In this document: positions 37,846 through 47,166 of the stretch, in pieces
Layout: the number at the start of each line of letters is the position of its first letter
How positions within the stretch are numbered: position 1 is the first letter of the stretch
NCBI GenBank assembly: GCA_016715105.1
Contig: JADKBO010000059.1
Span: forward strand, 186,001 to 250,000
Length of the DNA: 64,000 nt
DNA from: Saprospiraceae bacterium
GTDB taxonomy: Bacteria; Bacteroidota; Bacteroidia; Chitinophagales; Saprospiraceae
Reading direction: 5' to 3'
Translations under genes and position numbers: made by a program
Notes under the pieces: generated by a model
Seen by the model: only the letters and a program-made list of their open reading frames with translations
What the model was told of the DNA's origin: nothing
Databases searched by the model: none

Positions 37846-38151
37846 ATGATAGCTTTTATACAAGAAAATCTCATCATGGCCTACCTGCTGGTCTTCACGG
37901 TGGTCCTAGGTTTTGAGTTGATTTCGAAGGTGCCAACTGTTTTGCATACACCTTTGATGTCAGGAGCAAATGCCATCAGTGGAATAGTGGTTATTGGGGC
38001 CATTTTTTTACTGCGTACCAATGACAGTGGTGACATCATCAAAATGTTGATTGGTTCTGCTGCCATCATTTTAGCAATGATCAATATCGTTGGAGGATTT
38101 GCAGTGACCAATCGCATGCTATCAATGTTTAACAAGAAAAAGAAGGACTAA
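37846..38151 (+). CDS. pntAB: NAD(P) transhydrogenase subunit alpha, part 2
   Basis: A 101-residue membrane protein with three transmembrane segments: about 10-30, 45-62 and 66-86. It forms part of domain II, the proton channel, together with PntB. FELISKVPTVLHTPLMSGANAISG is the conserved segment of this subunit. The stop overlaps the pntB start by one base (TAATG), so translation is coupled. Confidence 0.95.
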   Translation: MIAFIQENLIMAYLLVFTVVLGFELISKVPTVLHTPLMSGANAISGIVVIGAIFLLRTNDSGDIIKMLIGSAAIILAMINIVGGFAVTNRMLSMFNKKKKD

Positions 38152-39551
38152 TGCTGAAGGCTTTATTAGATATTGGCTTTTTAATAGCCTCTGTAGGATT
38201 AATTTTTGGATTGAAAAAACAAAGCGATCCGGCAACGGCAAGAGCAGGAAACTTACTGGCTTCCTATGCCATGCTTGCGGGTATCATTTTTGCATTGATT
38301 TATCCGATTGATGTAGAAGGCAGTACCGATCCAATCGGATATGCATGGATCATTGGCTCCCTCATTATTGGTACAATTATAGGTTACCGCGCTGCTGTAA
38401 AAGTAGAAATGACTGGAATGCCACAGATGGTTTCACTCTTCAATGGTCTTGGTGGTCTTTCTGCCGTTTTAGTAGGATATGTTGAATTGCTCAACCTCAA
38501 CGCAGATGTTCCAAACTTCATCAGTTCAGCATCAGCATCTTTATTTGCGCTGGTGGTAGGAGCGATTGCATTTTCAGGTAGTATTTTGGCTTACCTAAAA
38601 TTGGATGGAAAACTCAAGGATAGTCAGGTGGCTGTAAAAGGGCATCAATACATCAATTATGCGCTATTGGCCATTACCATTGCCATGTTGGTAGTGGTGA
38701 TCATGTCTGGTGCGAATAACATCATGGTCAGTATTTTGCTGGTTATTTCTTTGATTTATGGCTGGTCATTTGTCGCGCCCATTGGTGGTGCTGATATGCC
38801 TGTAGTAATCTCTTTACTCAATTCATTCACGGGATTGACAGCAGCAGCAGCTGGTTTGATCTATGGCAACCAATTCATGATTTTAGGAGGTATTTTGGTG
38901 GGAGCTTCTGGGACAATTCTTACTGTACTCATGTGTAACGCCATGAATAGGTCTTTATGGAACGTCATTGCGGGCAATTTTGCAGGCAGTGGTACAAGTG
39001 CCGCAACTGGCCCACAAGGAACTGTTAAAGAAGCTACACCTTCTGATACTGGGGTGATGATGTATTACTCACAAAAGGTGGTCATTATTCCAGGTTATGG
39101 TTTGGCTGTCGCTCAAGCACAACAATACGTCAAACAGATCTACAATATTTTGACTGATAATGATGTAAAAGTAGTTTTTGGTATCCACCCAGTTGCTGGT
39201 AGAATGCCAGGACACATGAACGTATTATTGGCTGAAGTAGATATTCCATATGAGGCACTTCTGGATTTGGAAGAGGCAAATGAAGAATTAGCCAATGCAG
39301 ATATTGCTTTGATAATTGGTGCCAATGACGTGGTGAATCCTTCAGCTGTAGATGATCCTGGAAGCAGCATTTATGGAATGCCTGTGCTCGAAGTCTGGAA
39401 AGCCAAAAATGTAGTGGTAATGAAAAGATCAATGGCTAGTGGATACGCTGGTATCGAAAATCCACTTTTCTTCAAACCAAATACCAGTATGTTGTTTGGT
39501 GACGCTAAAAAGACTTTGGCCGACTTGGTCAACGAGCTGAAGAGTATGTAG
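38151..39551 (+). CDS. pntB: NAD(P) transhydrogenase subunit beta
   Basis: A 466-residue protein. The N-terminal ~270 residues are the membrane part (nine or so segments, with QMVSLFNGLGGLSA and GGADMPVVISLLNSFTGLTAAAAG), and the C-terminal soluble domain III binds NADP(H): VVIIPGYGLAVAQAQ, FGIHPVAGRMPGHMNVLLAEV, IIGANDVVNPSAVDDP and KRSMASGYAGIENPLF. Everything expected is present and intact. Together with pntAA and pntAB it supplies NADPH. The 454 bases downstream contain a repeated element and no gene. Confidence 0.96.
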   Translation: MLKALLDIGFLIASVGLIFGLKKQSDPATARAGNLLASYAMLAGIIFALIYPIDVEGSTDPIGYAWIIGSLIIGTIIGYRAAVKVEMTGMPQMVSLFNGLGGLSAVLVGYVELLNLNADVPNFISSASASLFALVVGAIAFSGSILAYLKLDGKLKDSQVAVKGHQYINYALLAITIAMLVVVIMSGANNIMVSILLVISLIYGWSFVAPIGGADMPVVISLLNSFTGLTAAAAGLIYGNQFMILGGILVGASGTILTVLMCNAMNRSLWNVIAGNFAGSGTSAATGPQGTVKEATPSDTGVMMYYSQKVVIIPGYGLAVAQAQQYVKQIYNILTDNDVKVVFGIHPVAGRMPGHMNVLLAEVDIPYEALLDLEEANEELANADIALIIGANDVVNPSAVDDPGSSIYGMPVLEVWKAKNVVVMKRSMASGYAGIENPLFFKPNTSMLFGDAKKTLADLVNELKSM

Positions 39552-39606
39552 GTAAGACGGAGGACGGAAGACGGAAATCGGAGGACGGAAATGGAAATGG
39601 AAAATT

Positions 39607-39656
39607 ATGGTGGCGAGACTTCAGTCTCTGCCTGCTCACATTTTTGATTGAAAACG
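39607..39656 (+). repeat. 50-bp direct repeat, copy 1
   Basis: Identical over 50 bases to 39771-39820, 164 bp apart. Each copy contains the inverted repeat GAGACT-TC-AGTCTC, and similarity continues in degenerate form for some 60 more bases (both contain an AAAGGCCTTG). It fills the gene-free gap between pntB and the SRPBCC gene; the remainder of the gap is purine-rich simple sequence (GACGGAGGACGGAAGACGG). Confidence 0.85.
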
Positions 39657-39770
39657 AATGATGTAAATTGTAACTGCCCATAGATAAAGGCCTTGGTTTT
39701 GCTATTCAATGTCAAACATAATTTTCGGAAAACGGGGAGAAAGAATTGGAAAAATAAGAAATGGTAAAAT

Positions 39771-39820
39771 ATGGTGGCGAGACTTCAGTCTCTGCCTGCT
39801 CACATTTTTGATTGAAAACG
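39771..39820 (+). repeat. 50-bp direct repeat, copy 2
   Basis: Second exact copy of the 50-bp block at 39607-39656, with the same internal GAGACT/AGTCTC hairpin. Confidence 0.85.
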
Positions 39821-39924
39821 GCTGACGTAAGATGAAACCGACCCTAAAAAAGGCCTTGCCACAATTCTATTCAACAAGTTCAGCACAAATCATTGTTTAT
39901 TTTTGAAAATTATTTGAAGATATT

Positions 39925-39956
39925 TTTGAGAAACCAAATAGTTGCGCGTATATTTG
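39925..39956 (+). promoter_or_regulatory. Bacteroidota-type promoter for the SRPBCC gene
   Basis: TTTG at 39925-39928 and TATATTTG at 39949-39956 are separated by 20 bases, matching the TTTG-N19-21-TAnnTTTG consensus. The gene starts 50 bases downstream. Confidence 0.6.
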
Positions 39957-40005
39957 CAACTGAATGGTTTCTTGAAAATCTTTTTATCATCATAAAATAT
40001 AAAAA

Positions 40006-40509
40006 ATGAATGCAAATTTGTTGTTTGATTTTAATGTTAAAACCGAAGATAAGACAATTGAAGTACGAAGAGTTTTTGCAGGTGGATTGGACCTGGTTTG
40101 GAATGCCTGGACAACTGCAGAATTATTAGATCAGTGGTGGGCACCAAGGCCATACCGCACTGAAACGAAAAGTTTAAATTTTCAGGAAAATGGGATTTGG
40201 CATTATTCAATGTTGAGCCCTGAAGGTGAAAGGCATTGGTGTTTGGCTGAATACAAAGCAATTGAGCCATTAGAAAAGTATGTTGCTTTGGATGCTTTTT
40301 GCAACGAACAATGCGAAATCAATACAGATTTTCCAAGGTCTCTATGGACAAATATATTCACAGCCGATGGTGACCAAACCATTGTAAACATTGCTATTCT
40401 TTACGAAAAGGCAGAAGACGTTCAAAAAATCATTGAACTAGGTTTTAGAGAAGGTTTTACCATGGCGATGGGCAATCTGGATGAATTGCTTGTGGATTTG
40501 ACAAAATAG
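40006..40509 (+). CDS. SRPBCC domain protein (AHSA1-like)
   Basis: A 167-residue single-domain protein with the START/SRPBCC helix-grip pattern: IEVRRVFAGGLDLVWNAWTT, LLDQWWAPRP, WHYSMLSPEGERHW and a C-terminal helix FREGFTMAMGNLDELLVDL. Bacterial AHSA1-like proteins bind hydrophobic ligands; none has been defined for this type. It has its own promoter-like element upstream. A decayed relative lies at 50318-50739. Exact function unknown. Confidence 0.85.
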   Translation: MNANLLFDFNVKTEDKTIEVRRVFAGGLDLVWNAWTTAELLDQWWAPRPYRTETKSLNFQENGIWHYSMLSPEGERHWCLAEYKAIEPLEKYVALDAFCNEQCEINTDFPRSLWTNIFTADGDQTIVNIAILYEKAEDVQKIIELGFREGFTMAMGNLDELLVDLTK

Positions 40510-40600
40510 GCCTAGGGAGACAGAGCTGTCAGTTTTCCTGTCAGCAGTCAGCTTTTTTGGGGAAATGAGGTTTTGTTCTGCGTAAATCTTAATTATTTTT

Positions 40601-40648
40601 AAACGCATAAACGCATAAACGCATAAACGCATAAACAAATAAACCTAT
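40601..40648 (+). repeat. 8-bp tandem repeat AAACGCAT
   Basis: Four exact AAACGCAT units (40601-40632) followed by two degenerate units, AAACAAAT and AAACCTAT. It lies between two convergent gene ends (SRPBCC and aminotransferase). Confidence 0.9.
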
Positions 40649-40652
40649 AACC

Positions 40653-41768
40653 TCACACCTTCAACGCATCCGGCAACACCTTGATAAAGCGCTCAATATC
40701 CGAGATCTTGCCAGTGCTCACCCTACACCATTGTGTAAGTGGAGGGAACCCCCTTCCTACCAATACATTCTTCGCTCTCATGCGTTCGTTGAAAGCATTG
40801 ACATCAACGTTTGTTTTGATGAATACAAAGTTGGTTTGTGGTTTCACATATTCCAGTCCCAATTGATCACAAGCCTCGGCAATCATCTTTCTGCCGTCGC
40901 GATTGATCTGTTGGCTGTGAGCATAAAAAGTAGTGTCAGCGAGCGCAGCTTCTGCAGCTTTGATGGCGGGTATATTGGCAGATGCTTGAATCCGATCGCG
41001 AATGAGGTTGGCAATTTCTGGTTTGGCGATGAGGTAACCAATGCGCATACCAGCCAGGCCATAAACCTTGGAGAAAGTTCTTGAGACAATGATGTTGTAG
41101 TTCTTTTTTACCAGGTCAATCATCGAAGCATAAGATGGGTCGTCAACATAATCAAAATAAGCTTCATCTACAAAAACAGGTACCTTGACGGATACTTCGT
41201 CTAGAAAAGAAATAAGCCTTTTGGCACCTATGAAAGTCCCTGTGGGATTGTTGGGGTTACACACGAAAACCAGATTGGTGAGTTCGTCCACTGCAGCTGC
41301 CATTTGCTCCAAATCATGACTCAAATCTGTCTTAGCAGGAACATTGACCACCTTTGTTCCCATTTTAGAGACATATTGCATCATAGAAAGGTATGTAGGA
41401 TCAGGGCTGATGAGTTTACCTCCAGGTTTGCAAAAAGCAAGGCCAGCCGCCCTAAGCCCTTCCACAGAACCGCCACAAATGACAATGTGTTCAGGACTCA
41501 CATTGTGTTTGAGAGCCAGCGTTTTTTGAAATTCTTGAATGTATGCAAAAGGATATTGGTAAGCAATTTTCATTGACTCCATGATGGCAGCACGAGCCGA
41601 TTCAGAAGGCCCATACGGATTCTCGTTGTAACACAATCTAGCCAAATCTTCATTTGCATCATCTAATGGATGCCTGAAATAAGATCCATTTGCCAGTGAG
41701 GGCAATGTATTGAGTGCCATTGCACCTCCGGCCATCGCCGATAGTTTAAACCAGTCTCGCCTTTTCAT
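40653..41768 (-). CDS. PLP-dependent class I/II aminotransferase with N-terminal export signal
   Basis: A 371-residue protein similar to histidinol-phosphate aminotransferases. The PLP lysine is Lys234 in SRTFSKVYGLAGMRIGY, with Asn174 (CNPNNPTG) and Asp201 (VFVDEAYFDY) as cofactor contacts. Unusually, the N-terminus MKRRDWFKLSAMAGGAMALN resembles a twin-arginine (Tat) signal followed by a hydrophobic stretch and a possible cleavage site near ANGS, suggesting export of the folded PLP enzyme. No other his genes are nearby, so a dedicated histidine role is not supported; the substrate is unknown. It is transcribed alone. Confidence 0.85.
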   Translation of the reverse strand: MKRRDWFKLSAMAGGAMALNTLPSLANGSYFRHPLDDANEDLARLCYNENPYGPSESARAAIMESMKIAYQYPFAYIQEFQKTLALKHNVSPEHIVICGGSVEGLRAAGLAFCKPGGKLISPDPTYLSMMQYVSKMGTKVVNVPAKTDLSHDLEQMAAAVDELTNLVFVCNPNNPTGTFIGAKRLISFLDEVSVKVPVFVDEAYFDYVDDPSYASMIDLVKKNYNIIVSRTFSKVYGLAGMRIGYLIAKPEIANLIRDRIQASANIPAIKAAEAALADTTFYAHSQQINRDGRKMIAEACDQLGLEYVKPQTNFVFIKTNVDVNAFNERMRAKNVLVGRGFPPLTQWCRVSTGKISDIERFIKVLPDALKV

Positions 41769-42048
41769 TTCTCTTGATTTTGCAAATGAAAATAGAAAAT
41801 TTTTCTTGGAGTAATACGCATTTTTTTGAAATCAATTTTGGCAAGTTTAAATATCATTGAAAATGTATTAATTATACATATTTGTATTATTTAATACGTA
41901 TGATTTTGAATAAGACCAAATAATTTTTCTAAGCTATTATAATTGGATGAGTAAAATACTGTTTATAAAATACTAAAAATATGAATTTACTTTTTATTTT
42001 TATTCATCCTTTATGGAATAACAATTTATTACTTTTAAAATACCCGTT

Positions 42049-43026
42049 ATGAAAATGCAAAATTTTATCATTGTTTTAATCCTGTTTTTTTCTTCTTACG
42101 GCATTAGTCAAAACCTAAAATATGACGAACTTGTGAAAGAAGCCTGGGAATTATATGAAGCAAAAGATTATCCAAAATCTGCTGCAACTTATAAAAACGC
42201 CTTTGACCAGATTGAAGGTAAAGCCTACCCGGGAGACAGATATAATGCTGCCTGTTCTTACGCACTTTCAAATGATACAGAACCAGCTTTTTACCACCTG
42301 ATGAGACTTGCTGAGAGCAGTGTTAAGTATAATAACTACGGACATATAACTACAGATCCTGATTTGACCTCACTACATTCAGACCCTAGATGGGAAAAAT
42401 TATTGATGATTGTAAAGGCAAATAAAGACGAGGCAGAAAAGGATTTGGACAAAAGTTTAGTTGCAATTTTGGACACTATCTATCGAACAGATCAATTATA
42501 TCGCAGGCAAATTGATAGTGTGGAGACTAAGTTTGGAAGAGAGTCGGATGAAATGAAAAATCATTGGAAATTGATTAACGAAACTGATTCTTTCAATCTT
42601 TTGAAAGTGAAAAAAATCTTGGATGAAAAAGGTTGGTTGGGAGCAAACGTTATTGGAGGACAAGGAAACAGTGCATTGTTTTTGGTAATCCAACATTCAG
42701 ATCTGGAAACTCAGGTGAAATATTTGCCTATGATGCAAGAAGCAGTTAAAAAGGGCAATGCCAGTCCTTCAAGTATGGCACTTTTGGAAGATCGCATTGC
42801 ATTGAGACAAGGCAAACGCCAAATTTATGGAAGTCAAATAGGAAGGAATAATGAAACAGGGGAATATTATGTTTCACCTTTGATAGAACCAGAAAAAGTG
42901 AATGAACGTAGATCTACAGTAGGACTGGGAACCATTGAAGAATACATAAGTAGATGGAAAATTGTCTGGGATGTAGAAAAACACAAAGCCAATACCGAAA
43001 AATTGGAAGCTGAGAAAAAGGAATAA
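42049..43026 (+). CDS. Exported DUF6624-like protein with TPR-like N-terminus
   Basis: A 325-residue protein with a signal peptide (IIVLILFFSSYGISQ). Residues 24-110 look like tetratricopeptide-type helices (EAWELYEAKDYPKSAATYKNAF). The C-terminal part has ILDEKGWLGANVIGGQGNSA, FLVIQHSD and MALLEDRIALRQGKRQIYGSQ, which resemble the DUF6624 domain found in several bacteria, mostly of unknown function. The upstream 280 bases are AT-rich without a gene. It is not clearly in an operon with the following membrane protein gene (75 bases away). Confidence 0.7.
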   Translation: MKMQNFIIVLILFFSSYGISQNLKYDELVKEAWELYEAKDYPKSAATYKNAFDQIEGKAYPGDRYNAACSYALSNDTEPAFYHLMRLAESSVKYNNYGHITTDPDLTSLHSDPRWEKLLMIVKANKDEAEKDLDKSLVAILDTIYRTDQLYRRQIDSVETKFGRESDEMKNHWKLINETDSFNLLKVKKILDEKGWLGANVIGGQGNSALFLVIQHSDLETQVKYLPMMQEAVKKGNASPSSMALLEDRIALRQGKRQIYGSQIGRNNETGEYYVSPLIEPEKVNERRSTVGLGTIEEYISRWKIVWDVEKHKANTEKLEAEKKE

Positions 43027-43101
43027 GGGTACTTCTTTTTAATATGGAAATCTACTATTGGGTTAAACGATTTATTTATTAATACAATTAATTACTTAAC
43101 T

Positions 43102-43590
43102 ATGTTAGATGAATTACCCTGGTTGGGAAAAAAAGAAGAATTAGAATTTAAACAGAAAAAGTTTTCTGGGAAATCAGCAGGTAAAGCATGGAAATATACC
43201 CAAGCCTTGGATGTGATCATTCGCACAAGAGCCATCATATTTTTATTACCATTGGTTTTATTTTACCCCGTGATAATCAGTTTATTTTTTCTCGATATTT
43301 TTAGTTTCGAGCTATTTATTGAAGACTCCGTTTTGAGTTTATTCTTTTTCGTTGCTGGATTATTATACAATAAGTACAGAATCGTTTCAATAATAATTGC
43401 CAGTTTTCCATTAGTATTACTCATTTTAAGCTACCTGTTTATGTCTCAAAGGTTACCTTTTTATAAACTTACTTTTACAGTTGCCATCCTTTTCCTTCTA
43501 TTACAAGGAGCTTTAAAACACCTGGAATCTCTTAAAATAAAAAAGGAACTGGATGAGTATTTAGATGATGATTTGTTTTTGGGAAATTAA
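43102..43590 (+). CDS. Hypothetical membrane protein
   Basis: A 162-residue protein that I do not recognise. It has a charged N-terminus (KKEELEFKQKKFSGKSAGKAWK), then about four hydrophobic segments: 50-65, 78-95, 97-115 and 121-140. It ends with an acidic tail (DEYLDDDLFLGN). The open frame is long enough and codon use is like its neighbours, so it is probably real, but its function cannot be inferred. Confidence 0.6.
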   Translation: MLDELPWLGKKEELEFKQKKFSGKSAGKAWKYTQALDVIIRTRAIIFLLPLVLFYPVIISLFFLDIFSFELFIEDSVLSLFFFVAGLLYNKYRIVSIIIASFPLVLLILSYLFMSQRLPFYKLTFTVAILFLLLQGALKHLESLKIKKELDEYLDDDLFLGN

Positions 43591-43982
43591 GGATCAAAAA
43601 GATTGAAGATATTTAAGTACGAAATATAATAAATTAAGGAAATTACGTTTGGATATTACAGCCTATTATTTTCTAAGAAAATGATATTATTAATGCTATG
43701 TTTGATTACCTCTATTGAACCATGTCTTTAATGAAATACACTTGTCTTATATTGCTTCTATCGGTGTTTAGCCCTTTATATTCCCAGAGTTTCAAGGGTA
43801 TGATTGATGGTATAACCTATTATGAAAATCTTGACTTTACCAACCTTCCTATTAATATTAAGAATTTGGAATTCGCAACGGGCATACCTGTGGAGCATTT
43901 AGATACAACATACAGTGTACCCATCCGAGCAACCCCATATTGTCCAATAATTATTGACCTGTTAATTTTGGTCAAAAATAAA

Positions 43983-44262
43983 TATGCAGGGAAGATACAA
44001 AAAGACAGATTGCTGCATGGCTTGAAGAATGGAAGTTGTCAGGTAAATCCGCCACTGAATTCAGTATAGATAAACCATTTCATTCTAGTTCTTTGGATTA
44101 TTGGCGACGTAAAGTTCGAAAAGAATTACAAAATCGTTTATCACTATTTCAAATCCTGTTGAGATTCATCAGAAAGTGTCTTTTATAACATTGACAAATG
44201 GTATTGTCATTAACCTGGGGTACCAACTAAATATTACTCAGATAAAGGAGCTCGTTGTGTGA
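43983..44262 (+). pseudogene. tnpA: IS66 accessory protein TnpA, frame broken
   Basis: One frame reads RQIAAWLEEWKLSGKSATEF ... SSSLDYWRRKVRKEL, the helix-turn-helix of IS66 TnpA; after a shift near 44145 the other reads NPVEIHQKVSFITLTNGIVI and ends at 44262. No valid ATG is seen for the first frame. As read, it is inactive. Confidence 0.75.
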
Positions 44263-44616
44263 TTGGGTTTGGCATCATCAAAGGTTTTTCATATATACTC
44301 TAAGTGCTGATATGCGTAAGGTATAATGGCTTGGCTGGCATTGTGCGCAATGAATTAAACAATGATCCATTGAGTGGTGATGTTTATGTCTTCTTTGGAA
44401 AAATAGACAGATTGTAAAAATGTTGTGCTGGGATAAGGATGGATTTGCATTGTATAGTAAAGATTGGAGCGTGGAGTTTTTGAGAATTTGCAAGGAGTGA
44501 TACAATCCCCAAGTCAGGAAATAGCCTACCAACATTTGGTCATGTTGATGAGTGGAATAAGCTTGGTTGGTTTACGACAAAAAACACGTTACTTGCTAAC
44601 AAAAAAAGTGGTGTAA
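44263..44616 (+). pseudogene. tnpB: IS66 accessory protein TnpB, frame broken
   Basis: Segments in different frames give SADMRKVYNGLAGIVRNELN, DPLSGDVYVFFGK, MLCWDKDGFALYSKDW, and a C-terminal QSPSQEIAYQHLVMLMSGI ... LRQKTRYLL. These are diagnostic of IS66 TnpB in the correct order. It is broken by at least two shifts. Confidence 0.8.
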
Positions 44617-44677
44617 TGTGGATAAATACATTACAATAAATTGTAATTCGATGTAGATACATATTTAAATTTACATC

Positions 44678-46113
44678 ATGAATTACGAAGCTCAAATAGC
44701 CGAATTAACAATGCAAAATGCGCAGTTAAAGCGTGAGTTGGACCAGTTGCGCAAGCTTATATTTGTGCTAAAGAGCGTTTTGTAACAGAAAATGTTACAC
44801 CTGGTCAATTGAGCTTATTTGAAGATTTGTCTGTGGGCCAAGGGCCGGTTGAAGACGACAAAAGAGATCATCAGTTACGAAAGGAAAAACCTAGTAAGAA
44901 ACACGAAGGACGCAACGAGATTCCTGATCATCTACCGGTCATAGAAGTTATAATTGAACCAGATCAAGATGTGACTGGGATGAAAAAATCGGAGAAGAAA
45001 TCACCCGAAACATTAGAATACACTGCGGCCAGTCTTGTAAAGAAAAGAATTATTCGTCCAAAATACGCTTTACCCCAAAATGAAGGAATTATCATAGGTA
45101 AACTACCTTCAAGACCTATAGAAAAAGGGATAGCAGAGGCCAGTTTGTTAAGTCATCTAATTGTAAGCAAGTTTATAGATCACTTGCCGTTTTACAGGCA
45201 GATTCAAATATTCAAAAGGGAATTTGACTGGAATGTAAGCGCAAGCACAATCAATGACTGGTTTGTGGCCTGTTGCACTCTAATAGAGCCCTTGTACGAA
45301 GAATTAAAAAGACAAGTATTATCAAGTGGATATTTACAAGTTGATGAATCTCCATTAAAGTATTAGATAGCGACAAACCAGGAAGTACGCATCAAGGATA
45401 TCAGTGGGTTTATCACAGTCCTGAAAGAAGACTTGTTTTATTTGATTACAGAAAGGGCCGAGGTATGCACGGTCCCAAAGAAGTATTGGAAAACTATAAT
45501 GGGTGGCTTCAATGCGATGGCTATGGCGTATATGATAAAATTGCAACACTGGAAGGAATCCAAATTGCAGGGTGTTTGGCACATGCCCGAAGGTATTATC
45601 ATGAGGCATTAAGCAATGATAAAAACGCAGAATATGCCTTAGTAATCTTTCAAAATATCTATGAAATAGAAGGGCCAATAAATCAATGAATCCCCTAGAT
45701 AGAAAATTAGACAGGTTAGCCAAAGTCAAGCCACATCTGGATAATTTAAAATCTTGGGTCGAGGAAGAATGTGTAAAAGTATTTGCCAAAAAGTGCAATT
45801 GGTAAGGCGATGTCTTACACCCAATCACAGTGGCATAAATTATACAATCTTCTTGAGGATGGCAGACTAGAAATAGATAATAACCTGATAGAAAATAAAA
45901 TCAGGCCACTAGCCTTAGGGAGAAAAAATTACTTATTTGCCGGGTCTCATGATGGTGCAAAAGAATTGCAATGATTTATTCCTTTATGGGTACTTGCAAA
46001 GCTAATGATGTAAATCCAAATGAATGGTTGAAAATGTATTAGAGAAAATCCCAGATACCAAAATGTCGGAATTATCTAATTTATTACCAATAGGTAAGGT
46101 GCAGCAGGTGTAG
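44678..46113 (+). pseudogene. tnpC: IS66 transposase TnpC, frame broken
   Basis: Begins MNYEAQIAELTMQNAQLKRE (coiled coil), shifts, then a long frame from 44809 to 45366 has the Zn-ribbon-like/HTH region ending with the first catalytic Asp in LQVDESPLKY. Further pieces hold the second Asp in LQCDGYGVYDK and the Glu in LEIDNNLIENKIRPLALGRK, then the C-terminal TCKANDVNPNEWL and ELSNLLPIG. All DDE residues are present but at least four breaks separate them, so no transposase would be made. Confidence 0.85.
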
Positions 46114-47166
46114 TTGCTCGGATGGATACCATACAGTAACATTTTAGTATGTGGAGATACTTTGATTAAATACAGCTTTTCAAAGAGAAATGAATTAATT
46201 ACCCATTCGGTACAAATTGAAACCAATTTTACACCTATAATAATAAGGAGGATTATTATTTTCGCACTAAATTGTTAGAATTCCCATTGGATCTAATCAA
46301 TAAGAATGACTTCAAAATAATTAGGAAAGATAATGAATATAATTATAGATATACCTCTAATTTAAACATCGAATATAAGTTACTCATAGATCAAGACAGC
46401 TATAAATGAACAACATCTAAATATAGGTAATTTCTCGAGTCTGTTTACTCCAATCGGAAATATAAAAGCCTACACCAATCATTGTTTAATAGTACTTCTA
46501 AGTATACCTATACTATAGATACAACTTTAGTTTGCATAGATTACATTCCTGAATTTAAAATAATGTAAACGAAGAAATGGTCGAATTAGAAATGAATCCT
46601 TACACTAAAGACACATCAAGGTTAAATAATACCCAAATCCCTGACCTTCAATTTTATAAAGCAGATAGTACTTTATTATCCTTAAAATCACTTTTTAGTA
46701 AAGTTAATTTAATTGACTTTACGGCATCTTAATTGTAAACCATGTTTGCAGGAAAAATGAATATATCTACAAATTATTGGATGAGTTCAAAAACGATAGT
46801 CTTAAGGTTATTTCTATTTCTTTGGATAAAAAGTATAATGAATACATAAAGTCGATTTCAAAAGAAATGCAAAAAGAAGAAAATTGGATTCAACTTTGGG
46901 ATCAGGGTGGGTTTGAGTCTGAATTTAGTACATTTTTTAATCTAAGCGCAATTCCAAAATTTGTCATAGTTAATAAAGAGGGAATTATTTTAGAATCAGA
47001 TAGCATACGTCCATCCAATACAAAAATAAATGCTCTTTTGGAAAATTATCTTAGCAAATAAAATTTGTTATATAACTGATTAAGATTTAAAAAATGGATC
47101 TAATTAAAATTTTTAGAAATTTAATCTGAATTTTGTAATACTTTTGTTTTGAAAAAAAACAATGCT

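Larger units (their letters stand above)
43917..46129 (+). mobile_element. IS66 family insertion sequence, decayed, with exact ends
   Basis: 2213 bp bounded by inverted repeats: GTACCCATCCGAGCAAC (43917-43933) at the left and GTTGCTCGGATGGATAC (46113-46129) at the right, matching in 16 of 17 positions. The flanks carry an exact 8-bp target duplication, CATACAGT at 43909-43916 and 46130-46137, the size typical of IS66. Inside are remnants of all three IS66 genes, tnpA, tnpB and tnpC, each broken by frameshifts or stops. The gene it entered continues in phase on both sides. Confidence 0.93.
43722..47061 (+). pseudogene. Thioredoxin-like (TlpA-type) protein gene, interrupted by IS66 and frame broken
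   Basis: The 5' part (43722-43916) encodes a signal peptide (YTCLILLLSVFSPLYSQ) and FKGMIDGITYYENLDFTN. The IS66 element is inserted after ...LDTTYS. Removing the element plus one target-site copy lets the frame continue in phase at 46138 as NILVCGDTLIKYSFSKRNEL. Further frames yield ELEMNPYTKDTSR, KADSTLLSLKSLF and then, after a break, a thioredoxin-like NCKPCLQE motif (CxxC) at about 46731-46754 and the C-terminal fold LDEFKNDSLKVISISLDKK ... IPKFVIVNKEGIILE ending at 47061. The parts total ~370 residues. Several small frame shifts make it non-functional as read. Confidence 0.75.

Noticed and set aside
44278..44535. Minus-strand open frame within the IS66 element
   Set aside because: The plus strand of the same stretch encodes TnpB segments in the expected order, so the minus frame is a shadow.
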